Positions 25,870-34,575 of a stretch of 64,000 bases of DNA are shown here, in pieces. The notes beneath the pieces are model-generated. The model had not been told where the DNA came from and searched no databases. It saw nothing but the letters and a program-made list of their open reading frames with translations. The position numbers and the translations under genes are program-made. Every line of letters begins with the position of its first letter. Within the stretch, counting starts at the first letter, position 1. This DNA is from Vreelandella nanhaiensis (GTDB lineage Bacteria > Pseudomonadota > Gammaproteobacteria > Pseudomonadales > Halomonadaceae), in assembly GCF_003990185.1 (NCBI RefSeq), contig NZ_RZHF01000008.1:124917-188916 (forward strand), in the 5' to 3' direction.

Positions 25870-26817
25870 GTACCAGGTGCAAAGCCCAACTTTTTTGAGG
25901 CTGATACTGCACAATACTCACTGACTCTGGCCAACCAACAACGACAGAACAACGTCCTGATAAATCACCTTGAGCAAAGTACCTGGGCTTCTTCCAGCAG
26001 ATAATCCAACCCGCAACTAAGCTGATTGATCGCGTGGAAACCATGTCACTGCCTCAACGCCACCATATCAACGGCATCAGCAATTTCACCATCTCCAAAC
26101 AGGATACGGTTTTTGAGAGTTATAGTTGCGATGGACAGCTCCGTTCATCGAGGTGAATGCGATCTTCCGTCTCAGCGCTTATATGTTTGGTGACCAAGTG
26201 GATGAGGGTTATGAGAAAGTCGTCAGAGCGACGAGCGACGCTGAACGCATTAACATAGGCACAAATCATCTTACCAAAGAGCAGGTAGAGAATATTGCCC
26301 ACAAAGACCCAGTAACGACTCATGGCAAGCCCAAGCCACTAGAACCGGCCATTTCCACATCATAACCATGAATATGGATATGGATATGCGCCAAGTAACA
26401 GTGACAGCATTATCTGCTAGCTATCCGGCTCGCCCCCTAAGGCTGAAATACATTATGTCGATGGGCTGAAAACTTGGACTAGGCGCTTCGCCACAGCTCT
26501 ACTAAGCGCGTCCTAATTGATTATTATGCGTTGCTTAAAACAAATACTGGCAAGTTTGAACGCGGCACCTTTTTAGATGCGGGTGATCTGGTTTCTTACC
26601 ATCAGGACATTGGTGCCGATGAAGACGAATAATAATGATAGCTTCTACTTCATTCTAGCAAGATGGAGGTTCGAGGGCTCAAACTATGCGATATTCTAAA
26701 GCTTTGTTGATCCCGGTGACGGACTTGCGTTGGGGTACGGAAACCAGTAGTGATAAAGTCACGATAAGATTAAGACCGCGACAAAAATGATAACGTTAAT
26801 GAGGCAAAAGCATAATT
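25870..26817. other. Gene debris, no intact gene
   Basis: About 950 bases contain only short open frames without convincing starts. Examples are a 79-codon frame at 26126-26365, a stop-terminated stretch ending at about 26632 that reads LIDYYALLKTNTGKFERG then TFLDAGDLVSYHQDIGADEDE, and a 34-codon frame at 26686-26790. These look like tails of eroded genes. I recognise none of them. Confidence 0.5.
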
Positions 26818-27027
26818 ATGCGAATCACTGTCACCATAGATGATGCTCTATATGAACAGGCGCGAGAGCATGCAGGACAAAGTATTAATACACCGTCAGA
26901 ACTCTTAAACGAGGCTGTAAAGACTTTTGTGCAAGTACAGACAGCTCGGCGTCTTGCTGCCTTGGGCGGCACTGCTCCTGAGATGCTAGATATACCTCGC
27001 CATCGAGGGGATGCCTCAAAAAAATAA
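26818..27027 (+). CDS. VapB-like type II antitoxin, apparently orphan
   Basis: The 69-residue protein begins MRITVTIDDALYEQAREHAG, a ribbon-helix-helix/VapB-type N-terminus. The C-terminal part has AVKTFVQVQTARRLAALGGT and ends MLDIPRHRGDASKK, the kind of tail that masks a PIN-domain toxin. GAGGC precedes the ATG at slightly long spacing. No PIN toxin follows; within 60 bases the sequence turns into an IS3 transposase remnant. The toxin was probably lost through that insertion or deletion. Confidence 0.7.
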   Translation: MRITVTIDDALYEQAREHAGQSINTPSELLNEAVKTFVQVQTARRLAALGGTAPEMLDIPRHRGDASKK

Positions 27028-27077
27028 GTGCCTTAACCGGCACTCCAGTTTTATTGGACAATTTCAAAAAAAGGTCA

Positions 27078-27240
27078 GGCATCTCGTTGCCTACTGATCG
27101 GGTTACCTGAACGCTAGACCAGATAATTGAATGGCGTGGTAAGCCACGATCCGTTCGCTGTGATAACGTGCCAGAATATATCAGAGGTATGCTATCAGCA
27201 TTAGCGGAGATTCGAGTTGTTCAACTTATATTTATCCAGT
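27078..27240 (+). pseudogene. IS3-family transposase (OrfB) remnant
   Basis: One frame reads ISLPTDRVT, stop, TLDQIIEWRGKPRSVRCDN, VPEYIRGMLSALAE. This matches the DDE integrase core of IS3-family OrfB proteins around the second Asp (RCDNGPEY). An in-frame stop, a Gly-to-Val change after the Asp and loss of both ends show it is dead. It abuts the end of the glycerate kinase pseudogene on the other strand. Confidence 0.8.
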
Positions 27241-28368
27241 CGATACTGAGTGAAATAAACGCACGACGCTCTCTGCACGATCCGATAGCAGTTCAGCACA
27301 GCGTAATAGTGCTTCGTCCAGTGCTAGCGGCCCATCCGCCAAAGCTAATACAGCGGTTACGCCTTCATCATAAGCCAACTGTCATCCCTCACCGAGGCTA
27401 CCCGCTAACACAACTACTGGAACACCCATTTCCCGTGCGCAGCGGGCAATGCCAATTGGGGTTTTCCCTGCCATACTTTGACCGTCTAGCCTTCCCTCGC
27501 CGGTAATGACCAAATCGGCAAGCTCAAGTCGTTGTCGAAACCCCACCTGGGTCATCACCAATTCAATACCTGGACGCAGCTCTGCCCCGAGAAAGGTGCA
27601 TGCCGCGAAACCCATCCCTCCAGCTGCCCCTGAACCGGGTAATTCACGGAAGTCTTCTCCCAGAGTCTCAGTCACCTTGCTGGCGAAATGTGCTAGTGCA
27701 GCATCCAATATGACGACATCTTTTTCGCTAGCGCCTTTTTGAGGGCCGAATACAACACTGGCACCGCGCTCACCGACCAGCGGATTATCTGCATCCACGG
27801 CGGTCTCAACAATCACCTCAGACAGGCGCGAATCAAGTCCATCAAGCTCCACTTGAGCAAGATTGATCAGAGCCGCCCCACCGGGCGACAGAGGTCGTCC
27901 TTGGTCATCAAGCAATCTTACTCCTAAAGCTTGCAGCATGCCTGCATCCGCAGCGTTGGTCGCACTCCCCCCGCATGAGTATTATGCGCTTGGCACCCGC
28001 GTCAAGAGCGGCGATAATCAGCTCACCTACCCCACGGGTGGAGCTATGCAGTGCCGTGCGCTCCAGAAGAGTCAGGTGCTGCAGACCACACGCTTCAGCC
28101 AGTTCGATATAAGCTGTGAAATTAATGGGATGCCAGCCCCACGCTGCCTGACGAAGTTCTCCCAAAGGTCCCTGCACCGTCTGGTAATGCCGCTCCGCTC
28201 CTGTAGCGTCAATCAAAGCATCCAAAGTACCTTCCCACCATCGCCCATCGGGCAAGCATCATACTGTGCAGATGGTAAAGCTCTACGAATACCGTCAGTG
28301 ATCGCGCTAACGGCCTCGCTAGCCGAGAGAGCATCTTTATAGCTATCTGACGCTAGAATGATGCGTAT
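27232..28368 (-). pseudogene. Glycerate kinase (GlxK/GarK type), broken
   Basis: Homology runs across the full family length but in several frames. The N-terminus RIILASDSYKDALSASEAV is read from a codon ATA where ATG is expected. A frameshift follows ACPMGDGG, and the middle continues GTLDALIDATGAE to DAGAKRIIL. A second frameshift falls near 27940. The C-terminal half (MLQALGVRLLDD, VITGEGRLDGQSMAGKTPIG) then meets an in-frame TGA after GSLGEG, and residual homology AYDEGVTAVLALADGP runs to the stop at 27232. The intact enzyme would phosphorylate glycerate. It overlaps the end of the LacI-type gene, as in an operon. Confidence 0.85.
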
Positions 28369-29407
28369 CGCTTACCTCCTCTAGGTTCTCCTTAGGATGG
28401 CGTGCCGAGCGCCGGGTGCTGTTTCGCAGCATTGGCGTTACCGGGAGCATGATGTGCTCCGTATTAATGTCGATCTGATTGATTTGCGCCATTAGTAGCT
28501 CAGTAGCCTTCAAGACCATTAATTCCACCGGCTGTTTCAGGGTTGTCAGTGAATGACTCGGCCAATCCGCCATCGGTATATCGTCGAAACCAATGACCGA
28601 GACGTCATCAGGCACTGCAAGACCGAATTCATGCCGCAAGGTATCAATAGCAGCGATTGCCATCAGATCGTTAGCACAAAACAGCGCATCCGGTGGTGTT
28701 GAATTAGCAAACAGGCGCCTCGTCGCATGGCAGGCATCTGCGTAACAGTAGTTACCTACCTCCATCGCATAGCAATCCACACCCACGTCGGCAAGTCCCT
28801 TCAGAAAGCCTGCTTGCCGCTGGAGGTCGGTGGAAGAGTCTGGCAACCCTGCCAGATAGGCAATACGGCGATGACCAAGGGAGGAAAGGTAGTGACCTGC
28901 CCAATAACCCCCGCTGTAGTTATCACTGCCGACCTGGCTTATACCATCAAAATTGACAGTTCGATTGATGACAACGAAAGGAATACCAAAATCCGCTACC
29001 TCCTCTGCCTGGGCGCTGTCCATGGTTATAGCCAGCATCAGCACCCCCTCGACTTGGCTTCTAATTATGTCGTCGATTACCGTAGCGAAACCGTTATCTG
29101 ACGGAGCAAAGAAAAGCTGAAGATGGTAGCCCTGTTGCTGAAAATAGCGTGACGCCTTTTCCAGCATGACACTGTAGAAAGGATTTTCGAGACTGTAAGC
29201 CACTACAGCAATGGTACGACTCGATCTGGTGATCAGCGAGCGCGCAATGGAGTTGGGGCGATATCCTAGCTGCCGGGCTGCCTCCAACACCTTTTTGCGC
29301 GTTTTCTCCGCCACCTTGGCATCAGCTGAAAAGCTGCGACTCACTGCTGACTGAGACACGCCAGCTAACTTCGCCACATCGCGGGAGGTTACGGATTTCC
29401 TTTTCAT
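28343..29407 (-). CDS. LacI-family transcriptional regulator
   Basis: The 354-residue repressor has an N-terminal HTH (SRDVAKLAGVSQSAVSRSFS), the hinge helix (ARSLITRSSRTIAVV) and a periplasmic-binding-like effector domain (VIGFDDIPMADWPSHSLTTL). It is transcribed leftward at the end of the TRAP/BKACE cluster and overlaps the broken glycerate kinase. It most likely controls the cluster. The palindrome TATGAATACGTATTCATA at 35781-35798, with the central CG typical of LacI-family operators, is the best candidate site. Confidence 0.92.
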   Translation of the reverse strand: MKRKSVTSRDVAKLAGVSQSAVSRSFSADAKVAEKTRKKVLEAARQLGYRPNSIARSLITRSSRTIAVVAYSLENPFYSVMLEKASRYFQQQGYHLQLFFAPSDNGFATVIDDIIRSQVEGVLMLAITMDSAQAEEVADFGIPFVVINRTVNFDGISQVGSDNYSGGYWAGHYLSSLGHRRIAYLAGLPDSSTDLQRQAGFLKGLADVGVDCYAMEVGNYCYADACHATRRLFANSTPPDALFCANDLMAIAAIDTLRHEFGLAVPDDVSVIGFDDIPMADWPSHSLTTLKQPVELMVLKATELLMAQINQIDINTEHIMLPVTPMLRNSTRRSARHPKENLEEVSDTHHSSVR

Positions 29408-29489
29408 GCATCACGCTCCCAGAGGGCCGTTTAGATCATATACAGCCCGATTCATCAGAACCAAAGGCGGTGACTTACCGTACTCACTC

Positions 29490-29999
29490 TCAAAGCTTTT
29501 CAAGAGACCGATACTGGTCGATCTTTTTCGCGCAAACTTTGCTGTTATCTAATGCTCCTTGCACTTCATCATCGGTTAGCTCTCTGACCACCTTAGCGGG
29601 CACACTCACAAGTAACGAGCGTGGAGGGAATCGTTTGCCCGAGGTGACCAAAGCGCCGGCACCTATGATGCAATGATCACCAATTTCCGCGCCATTGAGT
29701 AGCGTTGCGTTCATGCCCACTAGTACGCCATCGCCGATTTTACAACCATGTAGGTGCCCTACGGTCACCTGACAGCCGCTGTCGACCGGGTAATCAGGGT
29801 CGGTATGTACCATACAGCCATCTTGCAGATTGCTGCCTTCCCCGACGGTGATAGGTTCATTATCCCCTCGTAGCACTGCGCCAGGCCAGACAGAGACTTC
29901 GTGGGCAAGATGAATACGCCCGATCAGCGTAGCTTCTTCCATCACCATGGCGTCTGGCGCTATCTCGGGAACGTTACCTTCGAGTCGATATACTGGCAT
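29490..29999 (-). CDS. Gamma-carbonic-anhydrase-like hexapeptide protein with altered metal loop
   Basis: This 169-residue left-handed beta-helix protein has repeated hexapeptides and a C-terminal helix, related to CaiE, PaaY and YrdA. His65 (VHTD) is present. The region that normally reads GH-x4-HGC is GHLHGC here: His82 and His84 are two apart instead of five, as if three residues were deleted. The zinc site may be disturbed. CaiE/PaaY relatives lie in carnitine and phenylacetate operons and may act on CoA thioesters. It follows the BKACE gene by 12 bases and is part of the same operon. Confidence 0.85.
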   Translation of the reverse strand: MPVYRLEGNVPEIAPDAMVMEEATLIGRIHLAHEVSVWPGAVLRGDNEPITVGEGSNLQDGCMVHTDPDYPVDSGCQVTVGHLHGCKIGDGVLVGMNATLLNGAEIGDHCIIGAGALVTSGKRFPPRSLLVSVPAKVVRELTDDEVQGALDNSKVCAKKIDQYRSLEKL

Positions 30000-30011
30000 T
30001 AAGTAATCTCC

Positions 30012-30944
30012 CTAGAAGCCGACTTGGTCGCCACCTTTAAGTTGAAGTATCTCGCGTGCTTCGTCGGGCGTTGCTATTTCAAAGGAAAGACCTTCGAGAA
30101 TTTCGCGTACTTTGGCTACTTGTGCTGCGTTGCTTTCGGCTAACTTGCCCGGAGAAAGCCATAGCGAGTCTTCAAGGCCGACGCGAACATGGCCTCCAAT
30201 GGCTGCCGCCTGAGCAGCAATCCGCATCTGGTTGCCTCCGGCACCCAGCACTGACCACTCGTAGTCATCTCCGAATAAGCGGTTGGCGGTTCGGCGCATA
30301 TGCATAACATCCTCGGGGTGGGGGCCGATACCGCCCAGGATGCCGAACACACTCTGCACGAAGACTTTTCCACTAATAATGCCGCGATCCATCAAATTGC
30401 GTAAATTATAAAGATGGCCAATATCGTAGCATTCACATTCAAAGCGAGTGCCGTTCTCTGCACCAAGTATCATGGCCTTTTCGATATCAGCAAAAGTGTT
30501 CTTGAACACTAGGTCGCGACTATTCTCAAGATGGGCACGCTCCCAATCGTGCTTGAGATTCTCATATCGGTTAAGCATGGGAAAAAGCCCAAAGTTCATC
30601 GATCCCATGTTCATAGAGGCAAGCTCAGGCTTAAATTCCATAGCTGGCCGCATACGTTCCTCAACGGTCATGTGCGGGCTGCCACCAGTGGTAAGGTTGA
30701 TGACCGCGTCGGTAGCTTTCTTGATACGCGGTAGAAACCGCTCGAAGACAGCTGGATCTTGTGTGGGCTTACCGTTATCGGGATCGCGGGCATGAAGGTG
30801 AAGTATGGAAGCGCCTGCCTCAGCGGCAGCGATACCAGCCTCGGCAATCTCTTCAGGTGTTACCGGTAGGTGTGGCGACATGGAGGGCGTATGGATGGCA
30901 CCGGTTACGGCACAGGTGATTATGACTTTACGTTTATTAGCCAT
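30012..30944 (-). CDS. Beta-keto acid cleavage enzyme (BKACE, DUF849)
   Basis: This 310-residue zinc TIM-barrel enzyme condenses a beta-keto acid with acetyl-CoA to give acetoacetate and a new CoA ester. The metal ligands His49 and His51 sit in ILHLHARDP and Glu258 in VGLEDSLW. PVTPEEIA, NLTTGGSPHMT, SMNMGSMNFG and GGIGPHPEDV are family motifs. The best-known members cleave 3-keto-5-aminohexanoate or 3-dehydrocarnitine; the substrate here is unknown. The dehydrogenase gene directly upstream would make the beta-keto acid. Acetoacetate could be used through scoAB and bdhA in the same window. Confidence 0.9.
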   Translation of the reverse strand: MANKRKVIITCAVTGAIHTPSMSPHLPVTPEEIAEAGIAAAEAGASILHLHARDPDNGKPTQDPAVFERFLPRIKKATDAVINLTTGGSPHMTVEERMRPAMEFKPELASMNMGSMNFGLFPMLNRYENLKHDWERAHLENSRDLVFKNTFADIEKAMILGAENGTRFECECYDIGHLYNLRNLMDRGIISGKVFVQSVFGILGGIGPHPEDVMHMRRTANRLFGDDYEWSVLGAGGNQMRIAAQAAAIGGHVRVGLEDSLWLSPGKLAESNAAQVAKVREILEGLSFEIATPDEAREILQLKGGDQVGF

Positions 30945-30974
30945 CAGAAGTTTCTCCTAGTTAAAGTGAAAAAG

Positions 30975-31910
30975 TTATTTGGTATCGATATGGCGCTGAT
31001 GAGCCATCAGCGCCATTAGGCGTCGGTCGCGCCAGGCTTGTCGCTCAGCTAGACCTTCGGAAGGTAGCTGTGACCGGCGTTCTTGGCCCAAGGCAGCCAG
31101 GGTTGCGGTATCCCAAGGGTCATCATCGCTGCGCTGACGGTCGACATCGCGGTAAAGTGGCCCATAGCGCTGGCCGTAATCGACGACTCCATTAGGCGCA
31201 TTGAGGTCGATGGTTTCGAAAGGCCCCATAAACGACCAACGCAGGCCAAGCCCGTGTTTGACTGTCTTATCCAGATCCTCAGCGGAAACATAGCCATCGC
31301 GAAACAGGCGTAGCGCTTCGTTCAACAATGCGCCTTGCAAACGATTGAGAATGAAGCCTTGGACTTCCTTCCGAACCAGTATCGGGGTTTGCTGAGCCTG
31401 TTCCATCAGTTGCATGGTGCGGTTCACCGCTGCTTCCGAAGTGTCAGGTGATGGGGCTACTTCGACTAGCGGAATCAAGTAAGGCGGATTGACAGGATGT
31501 GCTACTAAGCAGCGCTCAGGGTGTTTCAGGTGGTTTGTGAACCGAGACGCGGCGATGCCGGAGGTAGAGCTAGCCAACACGGTATCTATGGCCACCACCG
31601 ACTCAAGTTCTGAATAGATACGTCGTTTGGCATCAATGTCTTCTGGCCCACATTCCTGAACGTACTCAACACCCCTCATAGCATGCGCCAGATCGTTTTC
31701 TGTCTGGATGAGAGATAGCGGAGCCTCAATATCTTCAATTAGGTCAGCCTGAAGTAAGTCTTGAAGAGATTGTCGAATGCCGTCTCGGACTTGGCCGAGA
31801 GCGCTAGCATCAACATCATAGAGACATACAGACATCCCGCTTCGTGCAAAGACAATGGCCCAAGCCCGGCCAATCAAGCCTGCGCCGATAATTCCTATAC
31901 GTGCTGTCAT
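30975..31910 (-). CDS. 3-hydroxyacyl-CoA dehydrogenase-like NAD enzyme (lambda-crystallin / L-gulonate 3-dehydrogenase type)
   Basis: The 311-residue enzyme has an N-terminal Rossmann domain (GIIGAGLIGRAWAIVFA), the catalytic His in VAHPVNPPYLIPLVEVAPS, and a C-terminal helical domain (GFILNRLQGALLNEALRLF). It resembles lambda-crystallin, L-gulonate 3-dehydrogenase and carnitine dehydrogenases. These oxidise the 3-hydroxyl of free acids rather than CoA esters. It lacks the thioesterase fusion common in carnitine dehydrogenases. Its neighbour BKACE would use the 3-oxo product. AGGAGCAGCCTC precedes the ATG. Confidence 0.85.
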   Translation of the reverse strand: MTARIGIIGAGLIGRAWAIVFARSGMSVCLYDVDASALGQVRDGIRQSLQDLLQADLIEDIEAPLSLIQTENDLAHAMRGVEYVQECGPEDIDAKRRIYSELESVVAIDTVLASSTSGIAASRFTNHLKHPERCLVAHPVNPPYLIPLVEVAPSPDTSEAAVNRTMQLMEQAQQTPILVRKEVQGFILNRLQGALLNEALRLFRDGYVSAEDLDKTVKHGLGLRWSFMGPFETIDLNAPNGVVDYGQRYGPLYRDVDRQRSDDDPWDTATLAALGQERRSQLPSEGLAERQAWRDRRLMALMAHQRHIDTK

Positions 31911-31929
31911 GAGGCTGCTCCTATATCAG

Positions 31930-32703
31930 TCACAAAGACTCAACGTTGGCGCAGACACTCAGCGCCTGGCCTGAAATATTGGTACCACCAGGTGCCGACA
32001 GGAACAGGGCCATAGCCGCAATGTCAGAGGGTTCGACCATGCGTTGCATAGATATCTTAGAAAGATTTTCCTGCTCCATTTCGGCATAGCTAAGCCCACG
32101 CTTGGCCGCACGGTCTTCAATGACCTTTTCGATACGCGGTCCACGCACAATGCCAGGTAGAATTGCGTTGACTCTCACCCCTTCTGAGCCGAGCTCAATT
32201 GCCAAGCTCTTAGTCAGCCCGACGACAGCCCATTTGCTGGCGGCATAAGGAGTGCGATATGCAAAGCCCAGGCGACCTGCGACTGATGCCAGGTTGATCA
32301 ACAGCCCCTGGCTTTCCTTCAGTAACGGCGTCGCGCGGTGAGCAACCCGGTACTGACCATTAAGATTAATGTCGATAGTACGGGTCCAGGCGTCATTATC
32401 GATCTCATCGATCCCCGCAGTGGGCCCGGCGATGCCAGCATTATTAACGACGACGTCAAGCCCACCCAGAGAGGCGACATCTTGAAACAACCGGTCGACG
32501 TCTTCTTCTTTGCTGACATCAGCCACAGTGTGTGAGATGCCCTCCGGCAGCGAGGCCAAGGCATGGGTGTCGATATCACAGACGTGCACTTGTGCGCCCG
32601 CCTCCTGGAAGGCCTTAGCGATTGCTAAACCGATACCATTGGCACCAGCGGTAATCAGTACTCGAAGGCCATGGCGTGGCGTTAAACTTTCTACAACGGT
32701 CAT
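31930..32703 (-). CDS. Short-chain dehydrogenase/reductase of the BKACE cluster
   Basis: The 257-residue classical SDR has TAGANGIG, NNAG, the catalytic Ser in NLASVAGRLGF, YAASKWAV (Tyr-x3-Lys) and a C-terminal GGTNISGQALSVCANVESL. ATG at 32703 is chosen because CCAAGGAGAG precedes it; a longer frame overlaps the transporter gene. It probably oxidises or epimerises the imported hydroxy acid before the 3-dehydrogenase acts. The substrate is not known. Confidence 0.87.
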   Translation of the reverse strand: MTVVESLTPRHGLRVLITAGANGIGLAIAKAFQEAGAQVHVCDIDTHALASLPEGISHTVADVSKEEDVDRLFQDVASLGGLDVVVNNAGIAGPTAGIDEIDNDAWTRTIDINLNGQYRVAHRATPLLKESQGLLINLASVAGRLGFAYRTPYAASKWAVVGLTKSLAIELGSEGVRVNAILPGIVRGPRIEKVIEDRAAKRGLSYAEMEQENLSKISMQRMVEPSDIAAMALFLSAPGGTNISGQALSVCANVESL

Positions 32704-32726
32704 AAAGTTTCTCTCCTTGGAGGGGT

Positions 32727-33998
32727 TTACAGCGAAGGCAGCCAAGTAGACAGGAAAGGCAGCAGGCTGATAATCAGAAGATTGATGAGTACGATTCCTA
32801 CGAAGGGCAGTACGGACCAGGTGAGTCGAGCGATACTAATATTAGCTATCTGTGATGCTACGAAGAGGTTGAGGCCGACCGGTGGGGTGAACATTCCCAT
32901 GGCCAGATTGACCACCATTATGATCCCGAAGTGGACAGGGTCGAATCCGAAGCTAATCGCAATGGGCAACAGGATAGGCACGAAAATCAGGATCGCCGCT
33001 GCTGCCTCAATAAACATTCCTGCAAACAACAGCAGGAGATTGGCCAGAATAATAAACAGTAGTGGGCTGTCGATGGCCGATATTGCGAATTGGGACACCA
33101 TGTCTGGCACCCTTAGCCGCTGAAGCATACGCCCATAAAGTCCTGCAGCGCCGATGATGCTTAGCACAATAGCGCTGGTAACAGCCGATTGTTTGAGGAT
33201 ATCAACCAGGCTGCTCAGTTTGATTTCTTTATAGATGACAAACCCGATCAGGAAAGAGTAAGCCACCGCGATGACTGCGGCTTCAGTCGGCGTGAATATG
33301 CCACTGTAGATACCGCCCAAAATGATGACTGGCATGAGGATTGCTAGGATCGCCTTGCGCCCCGCTCGCAGGACATCCATCCAAGAACTCTTTTCGATAC
33401 TCCCAGCCAAACCATTCGCCTTGGCGAAGAAGTAGGCAAAGATCAGCAGAGTCAGCGTTACTAAGATGCCTGGCAAAATGCCTGCGATGAACATGTCCCC
33501 CACGGACACATTGGCAGCAATCCCGTACAGAATCAGCGGGATACTGGGCGGGATAATAACGCCGAGGGCGCCGGAGGCAGCTTGGTTGGCGGCGGTATAG
33601 CCTCCAGGGTAGCCCTTGGCCAGCATGGCCGGTATCAAGATGGAGCCGATGGCGGCGGTTGTAGCTGCGCCAGATCCTGAGATGGCCGCGAAGAAAAGTG
33701 AAGTGACAATGGCCACCATCGCCAAGCCGCCCGTCATACTGCCGACCAGAGTGTTGGAAAAGTCGACTAGGCGCCTGGATATCCCACCGCTCTGCATCAA
33801 GGAACCCGCAAGGATGAAGAAGGGTATCGCCATCAATGGGAAGGAATTCACCGAAGCAATGAGCTGTTGGGGAACGATCAACATGGGTGATAAATCCCCA
33901 TGCCAAATAGTTATCGCAGAGGCTAGTCCGAGTGAGAGAGCAATAGGTACGCCGATGATGAACAGCGAAATCAGCAGTAGGAACAAGAGCAGTGCCAT
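32727..33998 (-). CDS. TRAP transporter large permease (DctM)
   Basis: The 423-residue protein has about twelve membrane helices. DctM motifs are visible: GVPIALSLGLAS, PLMAIPFFILAGSLM, GSGAATTAAIGSILIPAM, PSIPLILYGIAA, PTEAAVIAVAYSF and FTPPVGLNLFVASQIA. It is the sodium-coupled channel of the TRAP system in the BKACE cluster. Its gene starts 2 bases after the DctQ stop. The substrate is set by the binding protein two genes upstream. Confidence 0.94.
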   Translation of the reverse strand: MALLLFLLLISLFIIGVPIALSLGLASAITIWHGDLSPMLIVPQQLIASVNSFPLMAIPFFILAGSLMQSGGISRRLVDFSNTLVGSMTGGLAMVAIVTSLFFAAISGSGAATTAAIGSILIPAMLAKGYPGGYTAANQAASGALGVIIPPSIPLILYGIAANVSVGDMFIAGILPGILVTLTLLIFAYFFAKANGLAGSIEKSSWMDVLRAGRKAILAILMPVIILGGIYSGIFTPTEAAVIAVAYSFLIGFVIYKEIKLSSLVDILKQSAVTSAIVLSIIGAAGLYGRMLQRLRVPDMVSQFAISAIDSPLLFIILANLLLLFAGMFIEAAAAILIFVPILLPIAISFGFDPVHFGIIMVVNLAMGMFTPPVGLNLFVASQIANISIARLTWSVLPFVGIVLINLLIISLLPFLSTWLPSL

Positions 33999-34000
33999 GG

Positions 34001-34513
34001 TCAGTTCACCTCCTGCTTGGGCTGATTGTGAATATTGAGTGCCTCATCAAGCAACAGCCCCAGGCTGTTGATCATGATAACCACGCCTCCTGCAGGAATG
34101 GCCATGTAAGGCCACATCATGGAAATTCGAGTGCTGGGTGCAGTCTGGCTGGCGACCTTATCCATAAGATCGTAACCGTGTTTAATCAAGATAAAGGCGA
34201 AGAGAGCGGAACACAGGATGATGGCAATTCGCAGCAGGCGCGCCAGTGTTCTTCCGGCGTGTTCCAGTAAGATGTCCACGGAGATTAGTGTGCCCTTACG
34301 ATAGGCATATCCAGCTCCGAGGAAGGTCAACCAGAGCATGGAGAAGCGGGCTATTTCATCGGAGAAGAACAGCGGGCTGCCTACGACAAAACGGGCAAAT
34401 ACCTGCCAGAAGATGAGTACCGTCATCACTAACAACAACCCGGCCAATATCCAGCCGATCAGACGGTTAAACTCATCAATGGCTCTGTGGGCCAGTAGTA
34501 GATAAGACTTCAT
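34001..34513 (-). CDS. TRAP transporter small permease (DctQ)
   Basis: The 170-residue protein has four membrane spans with the DctQ motif FARFVVGSPLFFSDEIARFSML followed by WLTFLGAGYAYRKG. ATG at 34513 (MKSYLLLAHRAIDEFN) is chosen because GAGGCAGCC precedes it. It joins the binding protein to the large permease and is co-transcribed with both. Confidence 0.9.
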   Translation of the reverse strand: MKSYLLLAHRAIDEFNRLIGWILAGLLLVMTVLIFWQVFARFVVGSPLFFSDEIARFSMLWLTFLGAGYAYRKGTLISVDILLEHAGRTLARLLRIAIILCSALFAFILIKHGYDLMDKVASQTAPSTRISMMWPYMAIPAGGVVIMINSLGLLLDEALNIHNQPKQEVN

Positions 34514-34575
34514 GGCTGCCTCATGCGTCGGAAAAGCGCCCGCAGCAAGTCGTGCTACCTGCGGACGTTGTGGGC

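Noticed and set aside
30975..31910. L-carnitine dehydrogenase and a carnitine pathway for the BKACE cluster
   Set aside because: Carnitine clusters have a thioesterase domain or gene and betaine-type transport. Here a TRAP transporter, an SDR and a former glycerate kinase point to a non-quaternary hydroxy acid.
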